From positions 62,001-126,000 of the forward strand of contig QZKN01000085.1 in assembly GCA_003598175.1 (NCBI GenBank): a stretch of DNA of 64,000 nt, written 5' to 3'. Positions 35,329-45,453 of the stretch are shown piece by piece. The notes below the pieces were generated by a model. The model saw nothing but the letters and a program-made list of their open reading frames with translations. It was not told the origin of the DNA and searched no databases. Each line of letters opens with the position of its first letter. The stretch's first letter is position 1. A program made the position numbers and the translations under genes. Source of the stretch: Candidatus Omnitrophota bacterium (lineage in GTDB: Bacteria > Hinthialibacterota > Hinthialibacteria > Hinthialibacterales > Hinthialibacteraceae).

Positions 35329-36381
35329 ATGTTTATGAAAAATCTCAATATTCTGTTGACTTGTGTTGGCGGTTTATTTTCGGTGGAAACGATACGGATG
35401 ATGAAATCCGATGTCGATTTTGCGATTCGGGTGATTGGAGTGGATGCGAATCCCGCCACACCAAATCGTTTTTTTGCCGATCGTTTTTATTCTGTTCCCC
35501 TGGCGAAATCGGATCCTACGCGATTTATTCAAGAATTATTGCTGATCAGCCAAAAAGAATCCACTCAAATTATTCTTCCGGGCTCCGATGAAGAAGCGTT
35601 TGAATTGTCAAAAAATAAGAAACAGTTTGAAGAACGCGGGATTCGATGCGCCGTGGATTCGTTTGAAACCATCCGTCTACTTCGGGATAAATTTGAGTGT
35701 TTCTCATTTTTAAAAAACAAAGGAATTGATGTTCCGATGGTATATGACGTCTCCACAGTGGATGCGTTGCCAACCCTTGCGGTTCGTATGGGATATCCGG
35801 AAAAACGGTTTATCATAAAACCGAAAATGAGTCGAGGCGCAAGGAATATTTTCTTTGTCGATTCGCGAGCAACCGCTCCCCATTCTCCAAATCAACAAAG
35901 GGAGTCGAGATGGTGTGATTTGGATACCCTGCTCACGGAGTATCGTGAACGGATTCGAGCCGGGGAATGCATGGCGATGGAATATGTTCCCGGTCCATCC
36001 TATGATGTCGATTGCATTGCAAGCCAGGGACAGGTTCTATGCGTACTGCCGAGAAAGCGCGAATGGCCGGATGAATTCTCTTCCTTCAATCAGGGGTGTT
36101 TGCCGGAAAACAATGGGAAGATACAAAACCTGATTGCCGAGATTGCTCAGGCCTTATCGCTGAATACCATTTTCGATTTCGATTGCGGTACGCGCGAAAA
36201 CGGCTTGCCGGGATTGTATGAAATCAATCCGCGGATGAGTGGATCGATTGCTTCCTGCCGGGCCGGCAATGTGAATCTTCTCAATATATTATTTCGTTAT
36301 CTGCTAAATATGCCTATTCCTGTCGTTGAATTCCAATATGGGAAAAGAATGATCCCGGTGCTACAGATGATATTTCAGTAA
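35329..36381 (+). CDS. ATP-grasp enzyme
   Basis: A 350-residue protein of the carbamoyl-phosphate-synthase-like ATP-grasp group. It has an N-terminal Rossmann-like part (NILLTCVGGLFSVETIRMM), ILPGSDEEAFEL, the ATP-binding strand RFIIKPKMSRGARNI (about 162-176), and the metal-ligand stretch YEINPRMSGSIAS (about 305-317). Such enzymes form amide or peptide bonds, here probably attaching an amino acid or other acid to a sugar or lipid. ATGs at 35329 and 35335 are both possible, with no clear ribosome site. It lies directly after the nonulosonate genes. Confidence 0.75.
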   Translation: MFMKNLNILLTCVGGLFSVETIRMMKSDVDFAIRVIGVDANPATPNRFFADRFYSVPLAKSDPTRFIQELLLISQKESTQIILPGSDEEAFELSKNKKQFEERGIRCAVDSFETIRLLRDKFECFSFLKNKGIDVPMVYDVSTVDALPTLAVRMGYPEKRFIIKPKMSRGARNIFFVDSRATAPHSPNQQRESRWCDLDTLLTEYRERIRAGECMAMEYVPGPSYDVDCIASQGQVLCVLPRKREWPDEFSSFNQGCLPENNGKIQNLIAEIAQALSLNTIFDFDCGTRENGLPGLYEINPRMSGSIASCRAGNVNLLNILFRYLLNMPIPVVEFQYGKRMIPVLQMIFQ

Positions 36382-36450
36382 ACCATGAAGAAACAAATAT
36401 CCTTGGATCTCTTCATATTTCTATCCAACGTCACCCGCGAATAATAAGCC

Positions 36451-38064
36451 ATGAATTTTATTTTAGACATTAAGAAAATGAAAATCGACGCGGAAGGAAT
36501 TGTCGATTTTCACTGGCCGATCGAGCGGAAAGAAATCACGTTGGTTCGGGATACGCTTCTCAATGCATATATTAAAATCTATCAAGACCATGCCCATACC
36601 CATCCGGAAGATTCCCGTATATTCGGCCTATTTATCTTAACGTGTTTAAACCGAGTGATGGTTTTGTTTCAAAGCTGGGCTTTATGGAGTCGATTAACTG
36701 CCAAAGATATTGTTCCTGTAATATCCGAAAACAGCCAATGGATGCAGCATTACGCCCATGACGCGATGCCGGATGTCAACGACCTTTCCAATCAATTGAT
36801 CAACGGCCCCTATCGAAATCAAAAATGGTACGCGCCTTTGCTGCGTCTTTTGTGGCGAAGCAAAATCTTTCTAGCCTTTAACAATTTTTCTATGCCGCGT
36901 TGGCTCAATCCCGAGTGTATTATATCCACGGAATGTACCTCCTTCGTCGTAAAACATGCTCGTTCGGTCTCGGAACGGATTGTCTATTCGTCCTATACTG
37001 ATTGGTTTCCTCCGGTGGATCGTGAAATCGCCGAAGCATCGATCCATTGGAAACCGCTTCATGAGACCATGATCGATGAGATCGTGCAGGAAACCGAATC
37101 CGCGTTTCAAAAATTCAATATCACATTTACGGACAAAATCAAACATTACGTGCGGGAATGGATCAAGCAATCCACCGCGTCGATTCGATGGCGCTGTCAT
37201 TTGTTATCAGAACAACCGGACAAATTGCCAAAGCGATTGTGGACCGGAACGGGAGGAACCATATGGGCGAAGATTTTTCGCCATGTCGTCCATGCCGATG
37301 GAGGGCACGTCACCGGCCATGATCACGGTATTGGAGCGGGGCATTTGAAATATCCTTACAAAATGTTAATTGATTTCATGGATTGTCATCAGTTCGTTAC
37401 TTTTACTCCTGCTCATAGCGATATGTTACAGCAAAATCTCCGGCAGGATTGGCTGATTTCAAATCATCCACCGGAAATTTGCTCTCTCCCCATCTCGCCC
37501 GGACAGGAAGTCAAAGTCGCCGAATTATCCCGCCGGTTGCATGCGCCGCCCAGAAGCGTGATGTATATCTCTTCGTTTTATACGGGAGAGTGGTTCCATT
37601 TAGCCGTTCAAGTACCGGATTATATACAAATCGATTGGGAGAGTCGTTTGTTCGGTCGACTGCATCAGTGGGGGTATACCATTTACCATAAGCCGCATCC
37701 GGAAAGCTTCGAATTCCCCCCCGAAGAATTGTATGCGCCGTTTCACGTGATTCGCTTGCAGGACCCCTTTGAAAAGGTCATGGATCGCGCCGATGTGATC
37801 CTGTTCATCAATCCGCAATCCACAGCAATGGTCCATGCGTTGCAAACAGATATCCCATTGGTCTTTATCGATGTCGGCATGTTCGAATGGATGCCGGAAG
37901 CGTATCGCTGTTTGGAAAAACGCTGCCAGATCGTCCCGGGACGATTTGATGAGCAGAACCGCATCCTGATTGACTGGGAAGAACTGAAAGATAAAATTCC
38001 GAAAGCAGTCGGAATGAAGGATGATTCCTTCCGGCACAATTTTATCTACCCTCGAAATTGCTAA
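36451..38064 (+). CDS. Putative GT-B-like polysaccharide protein
   Basis: A 537-residue soluble protein of unrecognised family. The C-terminal half shows capsule-transferase-like texture: HADGGHVTGHDHGIGAGH (about 290-307), YHKPHPESFEFPPEE (about 412-426), and VILFINPQSTAMVHALQTD with IPLVFIDVG. A KPHP-type motif occurs in CDP-glycerol and capsular phosphotransferase relatives. No membrane helices. A role in transferring a sugar or phosphosugar to the glycan is inferred from this and the neighbours. Confidence 0.5.
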   Translation: MNFILDIKKMKIDAEGIVDFHWPIERKEITLVRDTLLNAYIKIYQDHAHTHPEDSRIFGLFILTCLNRVMVLFQSWALWSRLTAKDIVPVISENSQWMQHYAHDAMPDVNDLSNQLINGPYRNQKWYAPLLRLLWRSKIFLAFNNFSMPRWLNPECIISTECTSFVVKHARSVSERIVYSSYTDWFPPVDREIAEASIHWKPLHETMIDEIVQETESAFQKFNITFTDKIKHYVREWIKQSTASIRWRCHLLSEQPDKLPKRLWTGTGGTIWAKIFRHVVHADGGHVTGHDHGIGAGHLKYPYKMLIDFMDCHQFVTFTPAHSDMLQQNLRQDWLISNHPPEICSLPISPGQEVKVAELSRRLHAPPRSVMYISSFYTGEWFHLAVQVPDYIQIDWESRLFGRLHQWGYTIYHKPHPESFEFPPEELYAPFHVIRLQDPFEKVMDRADVILFINPQSTAMVHALQTDIPLVFIDVGMFEWMPEAYRCLEKRCQIVPGRFDEQNRILIDWEELKDKIPKAVGMKDDSFRHNFIYPRNC

Positions 38065-38087
38065 CCGATTCGGTGAATCCAACTGTT

Positions 38088-38792
38088 ATGAATCCACGAA
38101 ATAAAGCAAAGAAAACAATCCTGGCAATCGCGGCGCATCCGGATGATGAAGTATTAGGGTGCGGCGGAACCCTCGCACGTTCATATCGGGAAGGGCACAC
38201 CGTATATATCGCTATATTGGGCGAGGGGATTACGTCCCGATATCCACAACGGGAACAGGCGGATTCATCCCTTCTAACCACGCTCCGCGCTGATTGCCAT
38301 AAGGTTGCTGATTTACTTGGCGCGACGGAACTGTTCCAATATGCGCTGCCCGACAACCGGTTCGATTCGGTTCCCTTATTAGACATCATCAAAATCGTGG
38401 AAGAATTGAAGGAACGACTGCGTCCGGACGTGATTTATACCCATCATGGCGGCGATCTGAATATCGATCATGTCGTTCTCCATCGCGCTGTGCTGACAGC
38501 CACACGTCCCATAAGGGGAGAGTCGGTTAAGGAAATCCTGACCTTCGAAATCCCTTCCTCCACGGAGTGGGCCTTTCAGCAATTTTCGCCTGCCTTTCGA
38601 CCGAATGTGTTCGTCGATATACTGGATACTCTGGTGAAAAAAATCCAGGGGATGCTACTGTACGACAGCGAAGCGCGTCCCTTTCCTCATCCGCGTTCGG
38701 TGGAAACGCTGACCGCGATTGCGAAAAAGTGGGGAAGCATGGTAGGATGCCAGGCGGCGGAAGCATTCGAATTGGTCCGTAGTATACGATAA
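38088..38792 (+). CDS. PIG-L/LmbE-type deacetylase
   Basis: A 234-residue zinc-dependent N-deacetylase. The metal and catalytic motif AAHPDDEVLGCGG gives His17, Asp19, Asp20 and Glu21; HHGGDLNIDH supplies the third zinc histidine. The family removes N-acetyl groups from GlcNAc-type sugars. The ATG at 38088 is chosen; an in-frame TTG at 38058 would overlap the previous gene. A second PIG-L enzyme lies at 42602. With the acyltransferases in between, the locus can swap acyl groups on amino sugars. Confidence 0.85.
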   Translation: MNPRNKAKKTILAIAAHPDDEVLGCGGTLARSYREGHTVYIAILGEGITSRYPQREQADSSLLTTLRADCHKVADLLGATELFQYALPDNRFDSVPLLDIIKIVEELKERLRPDVIYTHHGGDLNIDHVVLHRAVLTATRPIRGESVKEILTFEIPSSTEWAFQQFSPAFRPNVFVDILDTLVKKIQGMLLYDSEARPFPHPRSVETLTAIAKKWGSMVGCQAAEAFELVRSIR

Positions 38793-38902
38793 AAAGCGTT
38801 GATGAATACACTTTCCCGTCGGACAATCCAAAATCGACGCAGCAAAGAGTCGCGGGCGCTCTGACGAGCGATTCGCATATCCGATTCTCTCCAAATTCCA
38901 TT

Positions 38903-40708
38903 ATGCGTTTTACGAAAAAACAATTCCAACAATTCTTGTCGGCAGTCAAACTGTTGTTGCGTGAGTATCGACCCTATCGCAAATGGGTGGGGATACTGAT
39001 TCTTGCGATGGTGTTCAAAACGGTGTTTGAAACGTTACTTTCCGTTTTGTTATTGCCCCTATTGGACGAATTGCAGGAAAGCACTTCGACTCCCGCTGCG
39101 TTGAATCAAATGGTTGTTTTTTTTCATACCTATTCCGGAGTGCAATCCAGGATCACATTGGTTTTTATCCTCCTAATACTAGCGGCTTTCGCCAAAGGTA
39201 TGATGACGCTCGTTTTTTACTTTTTCTCGGCTCTGATTCAAAGTTCTTTTGAAAATGACAAAAGAGAAAACTTGTTTTCTGGATTTCTCCATTCCAAATG
39301 GATGTTTTTCATCAATCAAAAAACTGGCCATGTCATCAATACGATTTTTGGGGAGACTACACGCGCCAGCCATTTCTTTACGAGTTCCATTTTATTGATT
39401 GACACGGTGGTCCTGATCTTTTTTTATATCGCCACGGCCGCTTATATTTCTCCGACAGCCATGAGCGTGGCTCTGATCATTTTTTTGTTGATCGGCGTGT
39501 CTATTTTGCCGATCATGAAAAAAAGCAAACAATACGCGGATATTTTAAAAGACGCCCGCGAAGGGTTGATGCATCATTTGACCGAACTGCTGAATGCCTT
39601 TAAAGTTGTCAAAGGATGCCGTATGGAAGATGTGGGGCGGAAATTTGTATCCCGGCAATCCCGCCGCTATCGCCGCTACATGATCCGTTATGGAATTTTA
39701 AAACATCTTCCCGGCTCCATACTCGATCCCCTCGTCATTCTATCGGTTGGTTTGATTTTCTTTATCCTCTATTATTACCAACTCGCCGTATTTTCAGAAG
39801 CAGCGGTCATCGTAGTCATTTTGTACCGTTGTTTCCAAAAGATAACCAGTCTGCAACAGTTTTGGATATCCATTTTCGAGTTTATTCCCAGTGTTTCTCT
39901 TATCGCCAATCTGCCTGCAATATTGGAAAAGAATCGGGAATCACAATCCCCAGGTTTGGTCGAGACGTTTGAACGCATGGAGATGCAAGAGTTGACCGTT
40001 GTGTATCCGAATGCGAAGCAACCGGCGTTAAACCGTATAAATTTATCGATTGAACGTGGAGACTTTGTTGGGATTGTCGGTTCATCCGGGGCAGGAAAAA
40101 CCACATTCGTAGATATCATATTGGATTTGCTGCAGCCCACTTCCGGCGAGTTCCTAGTCAATGGAATAAGCCTCCCTCAAATCAATCTTTTTCATTGGCG
40201 GGATTTAATCGGGTATGTTCCCCAAGAAAGTATTTTGTTTAATGATTCTATTTTTAATAATATTGCATTGTATCGCCAGGAAGTACAGGAAGAAGATGTA
40301 TATTGGGCAGCACAAGTGGCGGATGCGGAGGAATTCATTCAGGATCTGCCACATGGGTATGAGACCTACGTGGGAGACCGTGGAACCAAACTATCCGGTG
40401 GTCAACGGCAGAGGTTGGCGCTGGCCCGCGCCATCGCCCACAAACCACAAATTCTATTACTGGATGAAGCCACCAGTTCGCTGGATACGTTTTCGGAAAA
40501 AAAAATTCAAAAGGCGATCGAAGCGCTGCGAGGACATATGACAATAATCGTAGTTGCGCACCGCCTCTCCACAGTTCTCGAGGCTGATCGCATCATTGTG
40601 CTTGACAAGGGAAGAATTGACGAAGATGGAAGTCCGATGGACCTCCTAGGTCAAAGTGGCAAATTTCAGGAAATGTATTCCCTGCAGACAAACTATGGAT
40701 CGATATGA
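38903..40708 (+). CDS. ABC transporter, fused permease-ATPase (flippase type)
   Basis: A 601-residue half-transporter of the MsbA/PglK type. Six transmembrane helices span about 15-325. The nucleotide-binding domain has Walker A GSSGAGKTTF (about 391-400), signature LSGGQRQR (about 496-503) and Walker B ILLLDEATSSLD (about 516-527). It would flip a lipid-linked oligosaccharide or similar lipid across the inner membrane as a homodimer. No wzx or wzm/wzt gene was seen, so this is the only candidate glycan exporter in the window. Confidence 0.88.
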   Translation: MRFTKKQFQQFLSAVKLLLREYRPYRKWVGILILAMVFKTVFETLLSVLLLPLLDELQESTSTPAALNQMVVFFHTYSGVQSRITLVFILLILAAFAKGMMTLVFYFFSALIQSSFENDKRENLFSGFLHSKWMFFINQKTGHVINTIFGETTRASHFFTSSILLIDTVVLIFFYIATAAYISPTAMSVALIIFLLIGVSILPIMKKSKQYADILKDAREGLMHHLTELLNAFKVVKGCRMEDVGRKFVSRQSRRYRRYMIRYGILKHLPGSILDPLVILSVGLIFFILYYYQLAVFSEAAVIVVILYRCFQKITSLQQFWISIFEFIPSVSLIANLPAILEKNRESQSPGLVETFERMEMQELTVVYPNAKQPALNRINLSIERGDFVGIVGSSGAGKTTFVDIILDLLQPTSGEFLVNGISLPQINLFHWRDLIGYVPQESILFNDSIFNNIALYRQEVQEEDVYWAAQVADAEEFIQDLPHGYETYVGDRGTKLSGGQRQRLALARAIAHKPQILLLDEATSSLDTFSEKKIQKAIEALRGHMTIIVVAHRLSTVLEADRIIVLDKGRIDEDGSPMDLLGQSGKFQEMYSLQTNYGSI

Positions 40709-40835
40709 ATTTCGGATTTGATACGAGAAAAGAATAAAAAAAGGAAAACACCTGTAAAAAGTTTTAAATTCAAGGTGAAAAAATACAGTATAGCAATATC
40801 CTCAGCAGGATCGACCAAAGTAACAATCTGTTTTG

Positions 40836-41921
40836 ATGATGACTATAAAAATACGTGAAGCGACAGAAGATGATTCCCAACCCTGGGATTCCTTCCTTCA
40901 CCAATTTCCCCATGTTCCCCCCTATGGCTGCTTTGCCTGGAAAAACATCCTCGAAGACAGTTATCGTGTGCAAACTCATTTTTTTATGGCCGAAGATGAC
41001 GAGGGGAACCTGTGCGGCATCCTCCCGGCTTACGTGACAAAAACGATCAAAGGGAATATCGATTTGTATGGTCTTCGTTATGGATTTCTATACAATCAGC
41101 CCACAGTCAAACACGCCCTTCTTTCCCATCTTTCCGTATTTTGTCGTGAACGCATAATCCGCTCCATCACCATCCCGATTGGCGTGGAATCTTCACCGGA
41201 AGTAGATATGACTGTCAAGAAAACCGTCGTGCTTCCCCTCGCGGAAACGGAAGAGGCGACCTGGAAATCTCTGCGAGACAAAACCCGAAATATGATCCGA
41301 AAGGGAGAACGATTAAATCTGAGAATGGAACAGGGATTTGCCAACCTGGACGCTTTTTATTCGATTTACACGACACGAATGAAACAAATAGGCGTATGGT
41401 TTCATGCCCAGAATTTTTTTGTTCAAATCGCAGAACATCTGAAAAATCAAGTGGATCTCCTGTGCGTCAAAAAGGACGGTCAAGTCATTGCCGGGATGGT
41501 GATTTTGTACGGAAGGAACATCGCCAGTTATCCCTATCAAGCGACTCTCTCCGAATATAGAGACCATGCGCCCACTCAATTTTTGAATTGGGCGGCGGTC
41601 AAACAATGTTTGGCGCGCAATATACTATTCCTGGATATGGGCGAGTCGACCGAAGGAAGCCCCGTATATCAATCCAAAGTGAATTTTGGTGGGATCCCGA
41701 AAGACATTTATTATTACGATCATCCGTTGGCAACAGAGGAGGGAACCCGGGAAAAATCGGTCATTCCTGTGAAATCCAATCTATGCAATGGAGATGGTGA
41801 TCTCATCTTCCGTAAATGGTTGCGTCCGGCAAAAGTGCTCGAGAATGTACTTCGGTATTCTCCGCTGTGGTTGTGCCAACACATCTCGCCAAGACTGATC
41901 AAAACGCGGAGAATCATCTGA
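40836..41921 (+). CDS. FemAB-like double-GNAT acyltransferase
   Basis: A 361-residue protein of the FemAB/lipid II aminoacyltransferase-like group found in exopolysaccharide loci. It has two GNAT-type halves: WDSFLHQFPHVPPYGCFAWK (about 17-36) opens the first, and SYPYQATLSEYRDHAPTQFL with FLDMGEST marks the second. It may transfer an amino acid or acyl group to a sugar or peptide. TTG at 40833, ATG at 40836 and ATG at 40839 are adjacent start candidates. Its stop overlaps the next start (TGATG). Confidence 0.72.
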   Translation: MMTIKIREATEDDSQPWDSFLHQFPHVPPYGCFAWKNILEDSYRVQTHFFMAEDDEGNLCGILPAYVTKTIKGNIDLYGLRYGFLYNQPTVKHALLSHLSVFCRERIIRSITIPIGVESSPEVDMTVKKTVVLPLAETEEATWKSLRDKTRNMIRKGERLNLRMEQGFANLDAFYSIYTTRMKQIGVWFHAQNFFVQIAEHLKNQVDLLCVKKDGQVIAGMVILYGRNIASYPYQATLSEYRDHAPTQFLNWAAVKQCLARNILFLDMGESTEGSPVYQSKVNFGGIPKDIYYYDHPLATEEGTREKSVIPVKSNLCNGDGDLIFRKWLRPAKVLENVLRYSPLWLCQHISPRLIKTRRII

Positions 41922-42577
41922 TGTTTGATCGCTTGAAAAAGTTGTTTTATTTGGATCGCGGTTATTTTTTTATGACAGAAGATTTTTATGGTCCGGATCC
42001 TGAGTTTCCAGAAAATTCCCATCAATCGTTCGAAGAACTCGATTCCGCTCATTTCATTATGCAACCCATTTTTCAAGTAAAAGGTCGAAGGGAACGCTAT
42101 CAGAAATGGCAAGAAGAAGGTCATCGCTGTTTTGGATTTGTTAATGAAACCGGCGAGGTGGCTTCGTATCTTTGGCTGGCGTGTCCCGAATCGTCTGCCA
42201 CTTTCGTACCGTTCAGCCAAAAATTACAGATGATTATTAAACCGGGAGAAGCGTACCTTTTCGATTGCAGAACCGCTCCCGCGTTTCAAAAACAAGGCTT
42301 CTATAAGAATGGGCTTTGTGAGGCAATAAAAATTTGTGCGCGCCGAGGGGCTCGGGTAGTCTACATCCAATGCAAAAGGGACAACCTGGCATCGCGAAAA
42401 GGGATTCTTTCCGCTGGTTTTCACGATGCGTTTTCTTATTGTTTTATCCATGTTGGTTCTTGGCATTGGATTCGATACTCGATTCGAAAACGGATCCATT
42501 TTATTGGGGGAGAGGTTTACGATGTGATCGGGATGGCCATGTGCGACAAAAATCATTCCACTATCCCGTTACTATGA
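41921..42577 (+). CDS. GNAT-like acyltransferase
   Basis: A 218-residue protein. The core FDCRTAPAFQKQGFYKNGLC (about 110-129) is a GNAT acetyl-CoA loop, and RDNLASRKGILSAGF is the downstream helix of the same fold. The frame extends 35 codons upstream inside the FemAB-like gene, but the TGATG junction at 41921 is the natural start. Acyl group and acceptor are unknown. It is coupled to the preceding acyltransferase and followed by a PIG-L deacetylase. Confidence 0.65.
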   Translation: MFDRLKKLFYLDRGYFFMTEDFYGPDPEFPENSHQSFEELDSAHFIMQPIFQVKGRRERYQKWQEEGHRCFGFVNETGEVASYLWLACPESSATFVPFSQKLQMIIKPGEAYLFDCRTAPAFQKQGFYKNGLCEAIKICARRGARVVYIQCKRDNLASRKGILSAGFHDAFSYCFIHVGSWHWIRYSIRKRIHFIGGEVYDVIGMAMCDKNHSTIPLL

Positions 42578-42601
42578 GCGACAGTGAGGAAAACGATCCG
42601 G

Positions 42602-43489
42602 ATGCGCCTGAAACAAATCCTGAAATCTTTATTGATCAACAATCCGCGGAAAGCCAATTACAAATTCGTGTTAAAAGATTGGATCCCACTCTTCGATCTG
42701 AAATATTGTGCGCAAGTTTTGGAAACCAAGCGTTTTTCTCGCAATCTTCAACCCATTGAAATGGACCATCCCCATGCCGATCGCATTCTGGTGATTGCGC
42801 CCCATCCGGATGATGAGATTTTCGGATGCGGAGGCGCGTTGATTCGTTCCGTTCAAGCGGGATCGCAAGTTCACATCGTCTACTTGACCGACGGGAGTCA
42901 TCGTTCTCATCGTAAGGAAACCATCCGTGAAGAGAGTCGGTTGGTCTGTCAGACCAACGGATTCGATTTCACGTTTCTTGGCTGGGAATCGGGAGGGATT
43001 CCGCTTCGCGACGACGAAGGCGTCACTCAATTGGCGCAATGGATCGAAACCTACCGCCCCGAATGCGTCTTCGTCACGTTCCTTTTGGATGACCATGACG
43101 ATCATCGCCGCGCCAGTGAGTTGCTCATGCAGGTGATATCGGATTGCAGATGGAAACCCAGGGAAATTTGGGCCTATCAAATTTACACGACGGTCATCCC
43201 GAATGTGGTGGTTAATATTACTTCCGTAATCGATGAAAAGAAAATGAGTATGCAGCTGTACAAAAACGTACAGGGGGAACGAGATTGGGCGCATTACATT
43301 GTAGGACTGAATGCATTCAATTGTCGCTATATTTCGTCGCGGGAACCTTTTTATGTCGAAACGTTTTTTGTCGTGCCAACGGAAGAATATTACGCACTGT
43401 GCAATTTATACTTTTCCGCGGATCATAAAAATGTATATTACAGTAATCCGTATCGCGGTGAATCGTCTTCGGAGCATTATCGCGCTTGA
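42602..43489 (+). CDS. PIG-L/LmbE-type deacetylase, second copy
   Basis: A 295-residue deacetylase with a 55-residue N-terminal extension. The motif APHPDDEIFGCGG gives His68, Asp70, Asp71 and Glu72. DDHDDHRRAS gives the later zinc histidine. An in-frame GTG at 42584 is an alternative start; GAGGA precedes the ATG at 42602. It differs enough from the copy at 38088 to suggest a different amide substrate, which is inference. Confidence 0.82.
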   Translation: MRLKQILKSLLINNPRKANYKFVLKDWIPLFDLKYCAQVLETKRFSRNLQPIEMDHPHADRILVIAPHPDDEIFGCGGALIRSVQAGSQVHIVYLTDGSHRSHRKETIREESRLVCQTNGFDFTFLGWESGGIPLRDDEGVTQLAQWIETYRPECVFVTFLLDDHDDHRRASELLMQVISDCRWKPREIWAYQIYTTVIPNVVVNITSVIDEKKMSMQLYKNVQGERDWAHYIVGLNAFNCRYISSREPFYVETFFVVPTEEYYALCNLYFSADHKNVYYSNPYRGESSSEHYRA

Positions 43490-43587
43490 TTTGCAACGAG
43501 CTCAACCTGCGGCGCACGGCGTCGATTGACGGAGTACTCTATCATTCCGGCGTATTCTCAGTGGAAGTGGCATAGGAAAATGAAGCG

Positions 43588-45438
43588 ATGTGTGGTTTTA
43601 TAGCAATAATTTCCAAAGGCGAAAAACCGGTTTCGGTAGAACAACTCCAACGAATGAGCCAGGATATCATCCATCGGGGGCCGGATGATTTTGGAATGTG
43701 GACTCAAGATTGGTGTGGTTTGGCCTTTCGCCGATTATCTATTCTGGACCTGTCCGAACATGGACATCAACCCATGATCGATCCGACGGGAGAATATGTC
43801 ATTGTATATAACGGAGAAGTCTATAATTATCAATCTTTGCGCTCCCATTTGCAAAGTGAAGGAATTTTGTTTTCTTCCACCTCGGACACGGAAGTGGTTC
43901 TTCAATCCTATATTCGCTGGGGGGAAGAATGTGTAAGCAAGTTTGTTGGTATGTTTGCATGCATTATCCTTCACATTCCGACGCGCAGGATTTTTATTGC
44001 GCGGGATCAATTGGGAATCAAACCGTTGTATTGGACGGAAAATCGCGATTTTATTTTTCTGGCCAGCGAAATCAAAGCATTCCGGCACGCCGTAGCCTTT
44101 TCCCTGAACGAAGCGTCTCTCTATGAACAATTGCTGTTCCGTTATGTTTCCGGAACCGGGACTCCCTTTAAAAATATTTATAAACTGTTGCAGGGAACCT
44201 ATTGGCGCTTCGAACAGGGCGCCGCACCGCAGATGTATCGCTATTACAATGTGACGGATTCCCTCAAAACGAAATCCTTGATGTCCGAACAGGAATTGCT
44301 GCCCCGTTTGGAGGAACTGTTGAAAGAGAGCATCCGCTTGCATACGGCGAGCGATGTTGGGTATAACATCCAATTGAGCGGCGGCGTCGATTCCAGTTTC
44401 ATAACCGCGGTGTTGGCAACCGATTGGGAACAACAGTTGGATACGTTTTCAATCACGTTGCAGGATCGGGAATTTGACGAGTCTCAATACCAGCAGATGG
44501 TGGTTGCCCGCTATGCCACGCGTCACCACGATTATCGTTTAAGTGACGTCGAATTCGATGCCGCCCTGGAAAAGGCGACCTGGCACATGGATATTCCGAT
44601 CGTTCATTTGGGATGCGTGTTTTTAATGGTTCTCTGTCATGAATCCGTGCACAATTCCAAAGTGATTCTGACCGGCGAGGGCGCGGATGAACTATTTGGT
44701 GGATATTCACGTTATATAATCGACAAAAAAACGAAATTGGCCCAACAGCTAAAACGCCTTGGTTTTTGCGCGGCAATGTTCCCCTCTCTGCCGTATTTCA
44801 ATGGTTTGAAAAATCGCATGAACCGCAGCACCCTCGATTCCAGTTTGTATGTTTCGAAACCGGATATGGTGAGTTTCTTTGAGGGGATTCCCGAAAATCT
44901 TCACTTCCGTGAGAATACGATTCGTTCTATGGTCTCGTATCGCGATCAACTGTTCGCGCATGATCAGACGTGCTATCTTTGCTCTCTCCTTGATCGCCAG
45001 GATAAAATGTCGATGGCGGCTTCCGTGGAAGCGCGAGTGCCCTTCTGCAATCATCTGTTGTTTGAAATGATCAATCCGGTTCCTGACTCCGTGAAATTCA
45101 GAGGCAATCGGACTAAATCGCTGCTGAAAACAGTCGCGGAACATTACCTGGATGCCTCGCTCTTGCATCGTAAGAAAATCGGACTTGTACTTCCGCTCGG
45201 ACGCTGGCTGCGATCCGGCCCATTGTCCGAACGCTTGTCCCTTCTGACCGATCAGACCGCTCGGGACCGTGGATTTTACAATCACAAAAATATTGTCGCC
45301 GCGATCGATGCGCATCGGCAAAATCGGCGGGATTATGGAAATTATTTATCGATTCTGATCATGTTCGAAGTCTGGATGCGAATGTTTATCGACGATCCTT
45401 TTCGGTATCGAGGTGATGCCAACGTTTCTTTTTCGTAA
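43588..45438 (+). CDS. asnB: Asparagine synthetase (glutamine-hydrolysing) family
   Basis: A 616-residue class-II amidotransferase. The N-terminal nucleophile is Cys2 (MCGFIAII), with RGPDDFG and YNGEVYNY of the glutaminase domain. The synthetase domain has the PP-loop LSGGVDSSF (about 262-270). In polysaccharide loci such proteins often amidate uronic acids or other sugar carboxylates rather than making asparagine. It is followed, after 15 bases, by a second, degenerate relative. Confidence 0.87.
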   Translation: MCGFIAIISKGEKPVSVEQLQRMSQDIIHRGPDDFGMWTQDWCGLAFRRLSILDLSEHGHQPMIDPTGEYVIVYNGEVYNYQSLRSHLQSEGILFSSTSDTEVVLQSYIRWGEECVSKFVGMFACIILHIPTRRIFIARDQLGIKPLYWTENRDFIFLASEIKAFRHAVAFSLNEASLYEQLLFRYVSGTGTPFKNIYKLLQGTYWRFEQGAAPQMYRYYNVTDSLKTKSLMSEQELLPRLEELLKESIRLHTASDVGYNIQLSGGVDSSFITAVLATDWEQQLDTFSITLQDREFDESQYQQMVVARYATRHHDYRLSDVEFDAALEKATWHMDIPIVHLGCVFLMVLCHESVHNSKVILTGEGADELFGGYSRYIIDKKTKLAQQLKRLGFCAAMFPSLPYFNGLKNRMNRSTLDSSLYVSKPDMVSFFEGIPENLHFRENTIRSMVSYRDQLFAHDQTCYLCSLLDRQDKMSMAASVEARVPFCNHLLFEMINPVPDSVKFRGNRTKSLLKTVAEHYLDASLLHRKKIGLVLPLGRWLRSGPLSERLSLLTDQTARDRGFYNHKNIVAAIDAHRQNRRDYGNYLSILIMFEVWMRMFIDDPFRYRGDANVSFS

Positions 45439-45453
45439 AAATGAGCTGACACG

